Shown here piece by piece: positions 1 to 9,063 of a DNA stretch of 64,000 nt. The DNA is from Deltaproteobacteria bacterium (GTDB taxonomy: Bacteria; Desulfobacterota; Binatia; Binatales; Binataceae): positions 1-64,000 of the forward strand of contig JAJZAI010000010.1 in the NCBI GenBank assembly GCA_021799495.1, given 5' to 3'. The notes beneath the pieces are model-generated. The model worked only from the letters and a program-made list of their open reading frames with translations. It had not been told where the DNA came from and did not search any database. Each line of letters starts with the position of its first letter. Positions within the stretch are counted from its first letter, which is position 1. The position numbers and the translations under genes were made by a program.

Positions 1-2
1 AG

Positions 3-140
3 CTCGAAGCCTTCCGCCACAAGATTTATCTGACTCCCGCCGAGGAACTGGAAAAGAAACGCATTCAGAAGCTGAAATTGGCCTCGAAGGATCGTATGAT
101 GGACCTCCTCAATCGCCATCAGCACGATGAAGCGCATTAA
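3..140 (+). CDS. C-terminal part of a DUF465/YdcH-like small protein (cut by window start)
   Basis: The open frame enters from the left edge and ends at TAA (138-140). The 45 visible residues are highly charged and helical, with a YLTPAEELEKKRIQKLKLASKD stretch resembling the conserved end of DUF465/YdcH family proteins (LTP-EE, then LKK-KL-LKD). This is a family of small coiled-coil proteins of unknown role. It does not look like the end of an acetolactate synthase large subunit, so ilvB is not directly upstream of ilvN. The start lies outside the window. Confidence 0.55.
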   Translation, partial: LEAFRHKIYLTPAEELEKKRIQKLKLASKDRMMDLLNRHQHDEAH

Positions 141-181
141 GCGCATACCGGGGCGGGGCCGATTGTGATGATCCATCCGCG

Positions 182-703
182 ATGCCTAGTCATACGATAT
201 CGGTTCTGGTTGAGAACGAATTCGGCGTACTGTCCCGCGTAGCCGGGCTTTTTTCGAGCCGCGGCTTCAACATCGAGTCGCTCACGGTCAACGAGGATCC
301 GCAGGATCCGACGGTCTCGCGGATTGTGCTGGTCACGTCCGGCGACGATCAGATACTCGAGCAGATCAACAAGCAGCTCAACAAGCTGGTCTCGGTGATC
401 AAGGTCACCGATTTCAAGGAAGTCGATACCGTCGATCGCGAACTGGTGATGGTGAAGATCGCGGTCGACGAGCGCACCCGCACCGAGCTGGATTCGATCG
501 TGCACGCGTTCCGCGCCCATGTCGTGGACATCGGCCCGCGCTCGGTGACGGTGGAAGTGACCGGCGACACCGGCAAGATCAAGGCGTTCATCGCGCTGGT
601 CCGGCCGTTGGGGATCAAAGAGATGGTGCGCACGGGAAAGATCGCGATGGCGCGATCGGTCCAACTCGAATCAAATCACAACCATCGTCACGTCAGGGAA
701 TAA
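182..703 (+). CDS. ilvN: Acetolactate synthase small (regulatory) subunit
   Basis: Regulatory subunit of acetohydroxyacid synthase, the first common step of valine, leucine and isoleucine synthesis. It binds the catalytic large subunit and confers feedback inhibition by branched-chain amino acids. The 173-aa protein starts with an ACT domain (about residues 4-75; HTISVLVENEFGVLSRVAGLF, then GFNIESLTV) and continues with the C-terminal ALS_ss domain (about 80-160), the usual family length. It sits 21 bp upstream of ilvC, so the two are probably co-transcribed. The catalytic subunit gene is not in the window. Confidence 0.95.
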   Translation: MPSHTISVLVENEFGVLSRVAGLFSSRGFNIESLTVNEDPQDPTVSRIVLVTSGDDQILEQINKQLNKLVSVIKVTDFKEVDTVDRELVMVKIAVDERTRTELDSIVHAFRAHVVDIGPRSVTVEVTGDTGKIKAFIALVRPLGIKEMVRTGKIAMARSVQLESNHNHRHVRE

Positions 704-724
704 AAATTCCGGGAGAAAATCGGG

Positions 725-1741
725 ATGAAAGTATTTTACGACCGCGACGCCGACCTCAGCGCGCTCCGGCCGAAGAAGATCGCGATCATCGGATTCGGCA
801 GCCAGGGCCACGCGCACGCGCTTAATCTGCGCGACAGCGGGATGGACGTGCGGGTGGGATTGCGCAAGGGCAGCCCGACCTGGGAAAAGGCGGCCAAGCA
901 GGGCCTGCGCGTGCTCGACACGGCGGCGGCCGCCGCCGAAGCCGACATCATCATGATGCTGACGCCGGATGAGATGGCGAGCGACATCTACAAGGCGGAA
1001 ATCGCGCCGCATCTGGGCAAGGGCAAATACCTGGCCTTCGGCCACGGCTTCAATATCCATTTCAAATTCATCGAGCCGCCCGCCGACGTGAACGTTTTCA
1101 TGATCGCGCCGAAGGGGCCCGGCCATCTGGTGCGTTCCGAATTCGTCAAGGGGCGGGGAGTGCCGTGCCTGCTCGCGATTCAGCAGGATCCTTCCGGCGA
1201 CACGGAGAAAATCGGCCTTGCCTACGGATGCGCGATCGGCGGCGGACGCGCGGCGGTTATCGAAACCTCGTTCCGCGAAGAGACCGAGACCGATCTGTTC
1301 GGCGAACAGTCGGTGCTCTGCGGCGGGCTGACCGAACTTATCCGCGCCGGTTTCGAGACGCTGGTCGAAGCGGGTTACGCGCCGGAGATGGCTTATTTCG
1401 AGTGCCTGCACGAGGTCAAGCTGATTGTCGATCTGATTTACGAGGGCGGCATCGCGAACATGCGCTACTCGATCAGCAACACCGCGGAGTACGGCGACAT
1501 GACCCGCGGCAATCGCGTGGTCGGACCGGCGACGCGCGAAGCGATGAAGAAAATTCTCGCCGATATCCAGTCGGGCAAGTTCGCCAACGAATGGATCGCC
1601 GAGTATCGCGCGGGCCTGCCGAACTTCAAGCGTTTACGCGGCGAGGCGGAACAGCATCAGACCGAACAGGTCGGACGGCAACTGCGTTCGTTCATGCCGT
1701 GGCTGGGCAGCGATCGGCTGGTCGATAAAGCGAAGAACTAG
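725..1741 (+). CDS. ilvC: Ketol-acid reductoisomerase, class I
   Basis: Isomerises and reduces acetolactate or acetohydroxybutyrate with NADPH and Mg2+, the second step of branched-chain amino acid synthesis. The 338-aa length is that of short class I enzymes. The N-terminal Rossmann motif [17 protein letters not shown] is near residues 22-38, followed by the cofactor loop LRKGSPTW. The C-terminal knotted domain carries E-rich metal-binding motifs ([13 protein letters not shown] and YFECLHE). A GGGAGAAAATCGGG ribosome site precedes the ATG. It follows ilvN closely. Confidence 0.97.
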   Translation: MKVFYDRDADLSALRPKKIAIIGFGSQGHAHALNLRDSGMDVRVGLRKGSPTWEKAAKQGLRVLDTAAAAAEADIIMMLTPDEMASDIYKAEIAPHLGKGKYLAFGHGFNIHFKFIEPPADVNVFMIAPKGPGHLVRSEFVKGRGVPCLLAIQQDPSGDTEKIGLAYGCAIGGGRAAVIETSFREETETDLFGEQSVLCGGLTELIRAGFETLVEAGYAPEMAYFECLHEVKLIVDLIYEGGIANMRYSISNTAEYGDMTRGNRVVGPATREAMKKILADIQSGKFANEWIAEYRAGLPNFKRLRGEAEQHQTEQVGRQLRSFMPWLGSDRLVDKAKN

Positions 1742-1750
1742 GCCCGCACC

Positions 1751-2452
1751 TTGAACGAATCCGAAGCAGGCGGCGCCGCGGCGCCGGAGGGGATGCGCGC
1801 GTGGATCGCGCGGCGGATGGGCATCGCGCCGGAAGGGGCCTACTATGCCGCCGGCGCGGCTGCGGCCGGCGTGATCTTCGCCGCTTCGGGAGCGGAGTCG
1901 CTGGGAGTTCTGATCCTGATCGCCGCGTTCGCGATCGGGATGTTTTTCCGCGATCCGGAACGCACCACGGCCGCGCCCGCCGGCGCGATTCTGTCGGCGG
2001 CCGACGGCAAGGTCACGGATATCGGCGCGGGCGCGCCGGCCGAGCTCAAGCTCGAAGATGGGAGCCTGCGGATCTCGGTTTTCATGTCGCCGCTGGACGT
2101 GCACGTGAATCGCGCGCCGGTCGCGGGCGAAATTTCGGCCGTCAGGCATACGCCCGGCGAATTTCGCGCCGCTTACAGCGACGCGGCCAGCGAGCATAAC
2201 GAGCGCAATCTGATCGTAATCGCCGACGCCGCCGGACGGCGGCATGCGATAGTGCAGATGGCGGGTTATCTGGCGCGGCGAATCGTATGCCGGGTGCGGC
2301 CAGGCGCGAAGGTCGCGCGCGGCGAGCGCGTCGGCATAATCATGTTCGGCAGCCGCGTCGATCATTATCTGCCGGCGGGTTACCGGGCGACGGTCGCTGT
2401 CGGCGAGCGCGTGCGTGCGGGCGAAAGCGCGATTGGAGAACCGGATCGATGA
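1751..2452 (+). CDS. psd: Phosphatidylserine decarboxylase proenzyme
   Basis: Decarboxylates phosphatidylserine to phosphatidylethanolamine at the membrane. The 233-aa protein belongs to the short Psd type. Hydrophobic segments span about residues 25-65. The conserved FMSPLDVHVNRAP motif is near 115, and the autocleavage site GIIMFGSRVD is near 198, where the serine of GS becomes the pyruvoyl group. The track starts at TTG 1751; an in-frame ATG at 1793 is an alternative start. The stop overlaps the pssA start (ATGA), coupling two consecutive enzymes of phosphatidylethanolamine synthesis. Confidence 0.93.
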   Translation: MNESEAGGAAAPEGMRAWIARRMGIAPEGAYYAAGAAAAGVIFAASGAESLGVLILIAAFAIGMFFRDPERTTAAPAGAILSAADGKVTDIGAGAPAELKLEDGSLRISVFMSPLDVHVNRAPVAGEISAVRHTPGEFRAAYSDAASEHNERNLIVIADAAGRRHAIVQMAGYLARRIVCRVRPGAKVARGERVGIIMFGSRVDHYLPAGYRATVAVGERVRAGESAIGEPDR

Positions 2453-3348
2453 AAGGCGGCGAGGCGCGGAGCGATTCCGGCGGGCGTGAGCGGATGCGGC
2501 TTGCGCCGGCCGCGCTCAAAGCGCGTCGGGAAAAGATGGCCGAACCACTCAGGCGGGGGGTTTTCGTGGTGCCGGCGACGATTACGTCGCTGGGCCTGCT
2601 CGCCGGATTCTACTCGCTGATTTCGTCGATGAGCGCGCACTTCGAGCTGGCCGCGACCATGATCGTCGCGGCCTTCGTGTGCGACGGTCTCGACGGGCGA
2701 ATCGCCCGCCTGTCGCGCAGTTCGAGCCAGTTCGGAGTCGAGTACGACAGCCTGTCCGACGTCGTCGCCTTCGGCGTCGCGCCGGCGGGACTAGTCTATA
2801 GCTGGGCGATTCGTTCGCTGGGTTCGCTCGGAATCGTGATAAGCGGGCTGTTCGTGGTATGCGCGGCGCTGCGCCTCGCCCGGTTCAACGTGCAGACGGC
2901 GGTGACGGACAAGCGCCGCTTCACCGGATTGCCGGTGCCCGGCGCCGCGGCGCTGATCGCGGGCGCGGTGCTTGCCTACAGCTATTTCGAAATCGATTCG
3001 CCGCGCACGCTGTGCGTCGTGATGACGCCGGTCACGCTGGGGCTGGCGGCGCTGATGATCTCGCGCGTGCCGTATCCGAGTTTCAAAACCTTTACCCCGC
3101 ATCGCCGCGCCCAGGTCGAGCTGATGGCGGTGGTGCTGGTGATAGCGGCGATGCTGTTCGCGATGCCGCAATTCACGTTTTTCGCGCTTGCGCTCGCATA
3201 CGTTTCGTCCGGGCTGTTCCTGCTGGCGCGGGGCGAGCGAATCGCGAAATTGCCGGCCGCGCCGCCGCTGCCGGCGGCGGGCACGGCGCCGCAAGCCGCA
3301 GACCCAGCCGCGCCGCGACCGGGCGAAACCGCCGCGACCGAGCCTTGA
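2449..3348 (+). CDS. pssA: CDP-diacylglycerol--serine O-phosphatidyltransferase
   Basis: Makes phosphatidylserine from CDP-diacylglycerol and serine, supplying Psd. The start is ATG 2449, overlapping the psd stop by ATGA; the longer track ORF from 2287 is a read-through of the psd region. The 299-aa product shows the CDP-alcohol phosphatidyltransferase signature DG-x2-AR-x8-G-x3-D-x3-D (DGRIARLSRSSSQFGVEYD, then D) near residues 80-105, several membrane helices, and a Pro/Ala-rich tail. It resembles the Gram-positive/archaeal-type integral membrane PssA rather than the E. coli PLD-type enzyme. Confidence 0.93.
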   Translation: MKGGEARSDSGGRERMRLAPAALKARREKMAEPLRRGVFVVPATITSLGLLAGFYSLISSMSAHFELAATMIVAAFVCDGLDGRIARLSRSSSQFGVEYDSLSDVVAFGVAPAGLVYSWAIRSLGSLGIVISGLFVVCAALRLARFNVQTAVTDKRRFTGLPVPGAAALIAGAVLAYSYFEIDSPRTLCVVMTPVTLGLAALMISRVPYPSFKTFTPHRRAQVELMAVVLVIAAMLFAMPQFTFFALALAYVSSGLFLLARGERIAKLPAAPPLPAAGTAPQAADPAAPRPGETAATEP

Positions 3349-3374
3349 CGCGGGAATGTTCCGCTGGCTAGGAT
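3345..3374 (+). promoter_or_regulatory. Candidate sigma-70-type promoter for the leu leader
   Basis: TTGACG (3345-3350, overlapping the pssA stop codon) and TAGGAT (3369-3374) are separated by 18 bp. They match the consensus -35 at five of six and -10 at four of six positions. Transcription would begin near 3381, leaving almost no 5' leader before the leader-peptide ATG at 3385, so that peptide might be leaderless. This is a prediction from sequence only. Confidence 0.4.
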
Positions 3375-3384
3375 GCCAAGCGTA

Positions 3385-3468
3385 ATGACGTTGAACCTGC
3401 ATCTCGGACTGCTGCTTATTCTGGCCCTTAGCGGGGCCCACGCCGCGGGCGTCGAGGTGCAGGCCTGA
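3385..3468 (+). CDS. leuL: Leucine-rich leader peptide of the leuA attenuator
   Basis: A 27-codon ORF that the track missed. Leucine fills 8 of residues 3-15 (MTLNLHLGLLLILAL). It ends 23 bp before a strong intrinsic terminator that stands in front of leuA. This is the architecture of transcription attenuation by leucyl-tRNA supply, as established for enteric leu operons: stalling on Leu codons would favour read-through. GGCCCAC at 3435-3441 can pair with GTGGGCC at 3502-3508, inside the terminator, as a possible antiterminator (inference). The alternative is a small signal-peptide-like protein, but the context argues against it. Confidence 0.7.
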   Translation: MTLNLHLGLLLILALSGAHAAGVEVQA

Positions 3469-3491
3469 CCAAGGCTTGAAAAGCTGAGACC

Positions 3492-3539
3492 AACGCCCCG
3501 GGTGGGCCGAACAGGCGACCCGGGGCGTTTTCTTTTTTT
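3492..3539 (+). terminator. Intrinsic terminator/attenuator upstream of leuA
   Basis: AACGCCCCGGGT (3492-3503) and ACCCGGGGCGTT (3518-3529) form a perfect 12-bp stem with a 14-nt loop, followed by a T tract ending at 3539. It lies between the leucine-rich leader peptide and the leuA start, so it likely works as a regulated attenuator rather than only as the pssA terminator. Confidence 0.85.
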
Positions 3540-3598
3540 GGCCCGGCGCGGTCGCCGTTACGGTTCACGAGATGGGCTGAAGACGAGGGAGATGCGCA

Positions 3599-5164
3599 AT
3601 GTCCACGACCAGTTCCGATCACGCTGGCGCCGATTACGTAAGGATTTTCGACACCACGCTGCGCGACGGCGAACAATCGCCGGGCTGCACGATGAACGTC
3701 GAAGAGAAGGTCGCGATCGCGCGCCAGCTCGAGCGCCTGAACGTCGATATTATCGAGGCGGGGTTCGCCGCGTCGTCGCCGGGGGATTTCGAGTCGGTGC
3801 GCCGGATCGCCGAGGCGCTCGAGCGGCCGACCGTGTTGAGCCTCTCGCGCACGCGCGACGAAGACGTGGACGCGGCGCTGAAGGCGGTCGAGGGAGCGAA
3901 GCGGCCGGGCGTCCATATTTTCATCGCGACCTCGGATATCCATCTCAAGTACAAGCTGAACATGACGCGCGAGGACGTGCTCAACGCCGCGACCTGGGCG
4001 GTGACGCGCGCCAAACGGCATCTGGACCATATCGAATTTTCGTGCGAAGACGCCTCGCGCAGCGACTGGGACTACATGACGAAGATCTGCGAAGAGGTGA
4101 TTCGCGCGGGCGCGCGGATTATCAACCTGCCCGACACCACCGGCCACGCGATTCCGGAGGAATTCGGGCGGATGTTCGCCTACATGCGTGAGCATGTGGC
4201 CGGCGCGGACCAGGTGATCTGGAGCGCGCATTGCCATAACGATCTGGGGCTTGCGGTCGCGAACTCGCTGGCGGCGGTGCGCAACGGCGCCCGCCAGGTC
4301 GAATGCACGATCAACGGAATCGGCGAACGCGCCGGCAACACCTCGATGGAAGAGGTGGTGATGGCGGTCCGGACCCGCAAAGACCTGATGGAGGTGCGGA
4401 CCGGAATCGACACGCGCCAGATTTATCCGGCGTCGCGGCTGCTGTCGCAGATAATCGGCCAGCCGGTGCCGCCGAACAAGCCGATCGTCGGCGACAACGC
4501 GTTCGCGCACGAAGCCGGAATCCATCAGGACGGCGTGCTCAAGAACAAGCTGACCTACGAAATCATGAAGCCCGAGGATATCGGGATTCCGTCCAACAAG
4601 CTGGTGCTGGGCAAGCATTCGGGACGCCACGCCTTCGTCAACCGGCTGAAGGAGCTTGGAGTCGAGCCGGCGGCGATCGACGTGGAGAAGGCGTTCGCGG
4701 CGTTCAAGGCGCTGTGCGACAAGAAAAAGGTCGTGTACGACGACGACATTCTGGCGCTGGCGAACGAAGAGACGCGGCGCACGGCGGAACGGTTCGAACT
4801 GGTGGACGTGGCCGTCACCTCGTCGAGCCGCACGGAGCCGCGGGCCGAGGTCACGATGCGCGTGGCGGGCGAGGAGCGCAACGCCGCGGCGACCGGCGAC
4901 GGGATGGTGGACGCCTGCTACAAGGCGATTTACAAGATCGCGGGAATCACGCCGGCGCTGGAGCGCTACTCGGTCAAGGCGATTACCGGCGGCACGGACG
5001 CGCTGGGCGAAGTGTCGTGCCTGGTGCGCGAGGACGGAATGACCGTCGCCGGGCAGGGGGCGCATAGCGATATCGTGATGGCGAGCGCGCTGGCGCTGGT
5101 GAACGCGCTCAACCGGCTCAAGGCGCGGGAGGCGAGCGCGGCGCGTCCGGTCGAAGGACCGTAA
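3599..5164 (+). CDS. leuA: 2-isopropylmalate synthase
   Basis: Condenses acetyl-CoA with 2-oxoisovalerate, the committed step of leucine synthesis. The 521-aa protein has the HMGL-like TIM barrel (about residues 12-280) with the [12 protein letters not shown] signature and the metal-binding [12 protein letters not shown] motif. The C-terminal LeuA allosteric domain (about 370-510) should mediate leucine feedback inhibition. The ATG is preceded by GAGGGAGATG. Regulation probably acts both on the enzyme and through the leader/terminator just upstream. Confidence 0.97.
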   Translation: MSTTSSDHAGADYVRIFDTTLRDGEQSPGCTMNVEEKVAIARQLERLNVDIIEAGFAASSPGDFESVRRIAEALERPTVLSLSRTRDEDVDAALKAVEGAKRPGVHIFIATSDIHLKYKLNMTREDVLNAATWAVTRAKRHLDHIEFSCEDASRSDWDYMTKICEEVIRAGARIINLPDTTGHAIPEEFGRMFAYMREHVAGADQVIWSAHCHNDLGLAVANSLAAVRNGARQVECTINGIGERAGNTSMEEVVMAVRTRKDLMEVRTGIDTRQIYPASRLLSQIIGQPVPPNKPIVGDNAFAHEAGIHQDGVLKNKLTYEIMKPEDIGIPSNKLVLGKHSGRHAFVNRLKELGVEPAAIDVEKAFAAFKALCDKKKVVYDDDILALANEETRRTAERFELVDVAVTSSSRTEPRAEVTMRVAGEERNAAATGDGMVDACYKAIYKIAGITPALERYSVKAITGGTDALGEVSCLVREDGMTVAGQGAHSDIVMASALALVNALNRLKAREASAARPVEGP

Positions 5165-5426
5165 AGCGCGCGGGACTTGCCGCGGCGCGGCGCTTGGGCT
5201 AAGTGCTGATACGTTGTAATTTTTGCGCGTTGATTCGGGACGTTGGATATTCAATCGTTTGCGAAACGGCGGCGTCTGGCGGCGCGCCCCGGGCGCATCG
5301 GCAATGGGCGCGCGGTAAGCCGGTTTCGCGCAAGCGGAGCGCCCGCAATCCGAAATCCCGAAAACACCGGCGAGGGAGAAGAGCGTTTCGTCCGCGCGCG
5401 TCGCGGTCAGGCGTCAGCGGCTGGTA

Positions 5427-6539
5427 ATGGCCTACAAAATTCTTGTGCTCAAGGGTGACGGTATCGGTCCCGAGGTCGTCGGCGAGGCCTTGCAGGCGCT
5501 CAAGGTAGTCGCACGGCGCGACGCCGTGGATATCGAATTCAAGGAAGCGCCGATCGGCGGCCACGCGATCGACGCGCACGGCAAACCGCTGCCCGATGCG
5601 ACCTTGGCGGCCGCGCGCGACTGCGACGCGATATTGCTCGGCGCGGTCGGCGGGCCGAAATGGGACAATCCGAAGGCCGAGATGCGGCCTGAGCAGGCGC
5701 TGCTTGGACTGCGCAAGGAGCTTGGGCTGTTCGCGAACGTGCGGCCGGTCAAGAGCGTGAAGGAATTCCTGCCGGCCTCGCCGTTGCGCGCGGATATTGT
5801 CAACGGCGTCGATTTGGTGGTGATTCGCGAACTCACCGGCGGCATCTATTACGGCAAACCCAGCGAGCGGCGCGTCGGCGCGGACGGACGCGAGGCGGTT
5901 GATACCTGCTATTACTCGGAAGGCGAAATCGAACGGGTGTTGCGCTACGGCTTCGAGCTGGCGCGCGAACGGCGCAAGCATCTCACCTCGGTCGACAAGG
6001 CCAACGTGCTTTCGACTTCGCGCCTGTGGCGCGAGGTCGCAACAGAGGTCGCCGCGCGTTATCCGGACGTCAAATGCGACCATCAGCTGGTCGATTCGAT
6101 GGCGATGCATCTGATTCGCCGGCCTCGCGATTTCGACGTGATCGTCACCGAAAACATGTTCGGCGACATTCTGACCGACGAAGCGTCGGTTCTGGCCGGT
6201 TCGATGGGGCTGTTGCCGTCGGCGTCGCTCGGCGAGGAGCTTAACGGCGCGGGCTATCGGATTGGATTGTATGAGCCGATCCACGGCAGCGCGCCCGATA
6301 TCGCCGGGCGGGACGAAGCGAATCCGCTGGCGGCGATTCTGTCGGCGGCGATGCTGCTGGAGCATTCGCTGGGGATGCGCGCGGAGGCGGAATTGATTAC
6401 GCAGGCGGTCGAGGGCGTCGTGCGCGACGGCTACCGCACGCGCGATCTCGGCGGCGGCGCGGGCGTCAAGGTCGTCGGATGCAAGGCGATGGGCCGGCTC
6501 GTGCGCGAGCGTATCGAGAACCTTGAGCCGGAAGCCTGA
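5427..6539 (+). CDS. leuB: 3-isopropylmalate dehydrogenase
   Basis: Oxidatively decarboxylates 3-isopropylmalate with NAD+, the third leucine-pathway step. The 370-aa protein opens with KILVLKGDGIGPEVV and shows the decarboxylating dehydrogenase signature NMFGDILTDEASVLAGSMGL near residues 243-262 and GSAPDIAGRDEANP near 288. It lies 262 bp after leuA on the same strand; no terminator or gene was recognised in that gap. The leuCD isomerase genes are not in the window. Confidence 0.96.
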   Translation: MAYKILVLKGDGIGPEVVGEALQALKVVARRDAVDIEFKEAPIGGHAIDAHGKPLPDATLAAARDCDAILLGAVGGPKWDNPKAEMRPEQALLGLRKELGLFANVRPVKSVKEFLPASPLRADIVNGVDLVVIRELTGGIYYGKPSERRVGADGREAVDTCYYSEGEIERVLRYGFELARERRKHLTSVDKANVLSTSRLWREVATEVAARYPDVKCDHQLVDSMAMHLIRRPRDFDVIVTENMFGDILTDEASVLAGSMGLLPSASLGEELNGAGYRIGLYEPIHGSAPDIAGRDEANPLAAILSAAMLLEHSLGMRAEAELITQAVEGVVRDGYRTRDLGGGAGVKVVGCKAMGRLVRERIENLEPEA

Positions 6540-6598
6540 GCGCAAGCGGTCGGGAGCGGCGCGCCGATGAATTCGGCAGGCCGAAAAGAGGCGCGATT

Positions 6599-7567
6599 TT
6601 GAGCAACGGGCGCAAACCGCGCGTCGCGATCGTCGGAGCGACGGGAATCGTCGGCGGCCAGATCGCGGATCTGATCGGCGAACGCGAATTCCCGCATGCG
6701 GAACTGAAGCTGTTCGCCACAGAAAGCGGCGCGTTTGATTCGGTCGAGGCGGCCGGTGAAAGCCATCCGGTGGCGCGTCTCGATGAGCCCTCGGAGCTCG
6801 CGAATTTCGACATTGTTTTCCTCGCCGTGCCTGACGCGGCCGCGCGTGCTCTGGGCGAGCGGCTCGATGTGCAAATAGTTATTGACCTGAGCGCGGCGCT
6901 TCGGGCGCCGGACGACGCCCGATTGGCGGCGCCGGGACTCACGCCGCGCGAGCGGATCAAAACGCTCGTCAAAGGCGGGAGGGTCGCGCCGCCGCATCCG
7001 GCGGCGCAGGTGATCGCGACGATTTTGCGCGCGCTGGAAATCGATTCGGGATTTGTCGGCGCAAGCGTGATCACGGGAGCGAGCGGCGCGGGCCGCGAAA
7101 AAGTCTCCGAGCTGTTCAATCAAACCGCCGACCTGCTGAACGCGCGGCTCGATCTCGGCGAAGACGGGCAGCAGCTCGCATTCAACCTGTTTATGCCCCC
7201 CGGCGCCGCTGAGAACGCGCAAGCGCTCGGCGCGCAGATTTCAGCGCTGGCCGGAGACGCCGTATCGCCGGCCGTGCAGATTGTGCAGGCCCCCGTTTTT
7301 CATGGCGGCGGCGTCGCGCTTTCCGTGCCGGCGAACGGACGCGATTCGGTGGATTGGGTAAAAAAGATGCGCTCCGCGCCGGGAATTCTCTTTATCGAGG
7401 GCGAGGATCCGGCCGGCTTCGTCGATGCGATCGGCCAGGAAGCGGTGATTGTGCGGATGGCGCGCAACGCGGAAGGCGCGATCTTCTGGTGCGTTTTCGA
7501 CGCCGCGCGAGTCGCCGCGATGACGGCCCTTTGGATCGCCGAAAGCGCCTGGTTCACCTTTTCCTGA
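6599..7567 (+). CDS. usg: Usg-1-like, catalytic-Cys-less aspartate-semialdehyde dehydrogenase homologue
   Basis: A 322-aa protein of the Asd fold: N-terminal NADP-binding motif VAIVGATGIVGGQIADL and a C-terminal dimerisation/catalytic domain. The catalytic loop, NP-x-C-S/Q in true Asd, reads APPHPAAQV here (near residue 138). The only cysteine lies near the C terminus (FWCVF), so dehydrogenase activity is unlikely. In enteric bacteria and pseudomonads an Asd-like, Cys-less gene (usg) lies near truA; here too truA follows by 45 bp and leuB precedes. The start is TTG 6599. Its function is not known. Confidence 0.75.
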   Translation: MSNGRKPRVAIVGATGIVGGQIADLIGEREFPHAELKLFATESGAFDSVEAAGESHPVARLDEPSELANFDIVFLAVPDAAARALGERLDVQIVIDLSAALRAPDDARLAAPGLTPRERIKTLVKGGRVAPPHPAAQVIATILRALEIDSGFVGASVITGASGAGREKVSELFNQTADLLNARLDLGEDGQQLAFNLFMPPGAAENAQALGAQISALAGDAVSPAVQIVQAPVFHGGGVALSVPANGRDSVDWVKKMRSAPGILFIEGEDPAGFVDAIGQEAVIVRMARNAEGAIFWCVFDAARVAAMTALWIAESAWFTFS

Positions 7568-7612
7568 TTCGGTCCGGCGTTCCAGCGCACTGCGGCGCGG
7601 CGCCGCACATCA

Positions 7613-8344
7613 ATGAAAATCCGCATCACTCTCGAATACGACGGCGCGAATTACGCGGGCTGGCAGATTCAACCGGGCGCGGATTCGATTCAGGCGCGGC
7701 TCGAGGAGGCGCTGGCCCGCATCTTCGGCGCCGCCGTCCGGGTGCATGGCGCCGGGCGCACCGACGCGGGCGTGCACGCGCGCGGACAGGTCGCGGCGTT
7801 CGATCCGCCGCGCGCGTTCGATCCGGAAGATCTGCATCGCGCGCTGAACGCGTTGCTGCCGCCGGATATCGCGATTCTGGAAGCCGCGGCGGCGGCGGAC
7901 GATTTCGATCCGCGGCGCTCGGCCCGTTCGCGAATTTACGAATATCGCGTGCTGAATCGCGAACGGCGCTCGGCATTTGAATTTCGCCACGCATGGCTGC
8001 TGCCGGGCGCGCTCGACCTCGATGGGATGGCGCAAACCGCCGAAGTCTTCATCGGCGAGCATGATTTCGCGGCGTTCCGTTCGCTCGGCTCCGATGAACG
8101 TACGACGATGCGGCGGGTCATTGCGAGTCAATGGCGGCGCGAGGGCGAGTTCTTGATCTATCGCGTCGAGGCGACGGCGTTCCTGCGCCGGATGGTCAGA
8201 ACGATGGTCGCGGCGATGGTCGAAGCCGGCCGCGGCCGGTTGTCGCCGGAAGACGCCGCCGGAATTCTCGCCTCGCGCGATCGCGCGCGTGCGCCGGCCG
8301 CCGCGCCGGCCGCGGGACTTTTTCTGATCGCCGTGAATTATTGA
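7613..8344 (+). CDS. truA: tRNA pseudouridine(38-40) synthase TruA
   Basis: Converts uridines 38-40 of the tRNA anticodon stem to pseudouridine. The 243-aa protein has the catalytic Asp in the GRTDAGVHARGQ motif near residues 49-60, the N-terminal IRITLEYDGANYAGWQ segment, and the C-terminal FLRRMVRTMVAAM helix, all typical of TruA. It lies 45 bp after the usg-like gene. Confidence 0.97.
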   Translation: MKIRITLEYDGANYAGWQIQPGADSIQARLEEALARIFGAAVRVHGAGRTDAGVHARGQVAAFDPPRAFDPEDLHRALNALLPPDIAILEAAAAADDFDPRRSARSRIYEYRVLNRERRSAFEFRHAWLLPGALDLDGMAQTAEVFIGEHDFAAFRSLGSDERTTMRRVIASQWRREGEFLIYRVEATAFLRRMVRTMVAAMVEAGRGRLSPEDAAGILASRDRARAPAAAPAAGLFLIAVNY

Positions 8345-8554
8345 TTTCACATGCCACGAAGTCGCAAAACCGCCGTCAGGCGCTAATTTCCTGCCGCCGG
8401 TGGCGCGTTTTCAACGCCCCGCGCGCGTTCCGGCGATCGCTTGTGCAAAATTCCGCATGGTTGTAGGGGAAAACGCGCGATGAACGCTTGAATTACGGCG
8501 TTCTCTGGTTCACGCTTGAAAACAGGCCAAAATCGGGCCGCAAGGAGGAGGATG

Positions 8555-8836
8555 ATGACGCAGTCGCAGGTCGCAGCCCATCTTGCCGACAAACTCGGCA
8601 TCACGAAGAAGCAGGCGAAGTCAGCGCTTGAGGAACTCACGGGCCTCGTCGTTCGCGAACTCAAGAAGGAAGGTTCGCTGCGTCTGGCGGGCCTTGGAAT
8701 TTTCCGCAAGCGCAAGACCAAGGCGCGGATGGGGCGCAATCCCATGACCGGCGCGCAAATCAAAATTCCCGCGCGCACGCGCCTGCGCTTCACGCCGGCG
8801 AAATCGTTGAAGGATTCCGTGCTCGGCGCCCGCTGA
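8555..8836 (+). CDS. HU/IHF-family DNA-binding protein
   Basis: A 93-aa nucleoid-associated protein. The ATG at 8555 was chosen because AAGGAGG (8542-8548) is 6 nt upstream; the ATG at 8552 is only 3 nt away. The N-terminal helices (QVAAHLADKLGITKKQAKSAL) and the DNA-bending arm (GRNPMTGAQIKIPARTRLRF) match the HU family. The position after a 210-bp gap from truA suggests its own transcription unit. Confidence 0.93.
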   Translation: MTQSQVAAHLADKLGITKKQAKSALEELTGLVVRELKKEGSLRLAGLGIFRKRKTKARMGRNPMTGAQIKIPARTRLRFTPAKSLKDSVLGAR

Positions 8837-9063
8837 TTCGACTACTCATGTGATCAAGCGACGCCGCGGGGTTGGGATGTGACGCCCGATCCCGCGGCGC
8901 GCGTTTCAGGGCAAAGCCAAATCGCATATTGGATTGCCAATGCCGATCGCGCTTTCGCGCAGGTTATTCTTTGCGCTGATTCTTCCTGGATTTTGTTTTT
9001 CCGGGCGCGGAACCTTGAGCACCGGCGAGGTTGCGGCGAGGCGGCGTCATCCGCTCCGTGGTC

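Noticed and set aside
3428-5254. 608-aa minus-strand ORF
   Set aside because: Shadow of leuA in high-GC DNA; Arg/His-rich composition with no domain, while the plus strand carries full LeuA motifs.
8862-8899. Inverted repeat CGCCGCGGG/CCCGCGGCG after the HU gene
   Set aside because: Good stem but a 20-nt loop and no T run; too weak to call a terminator.
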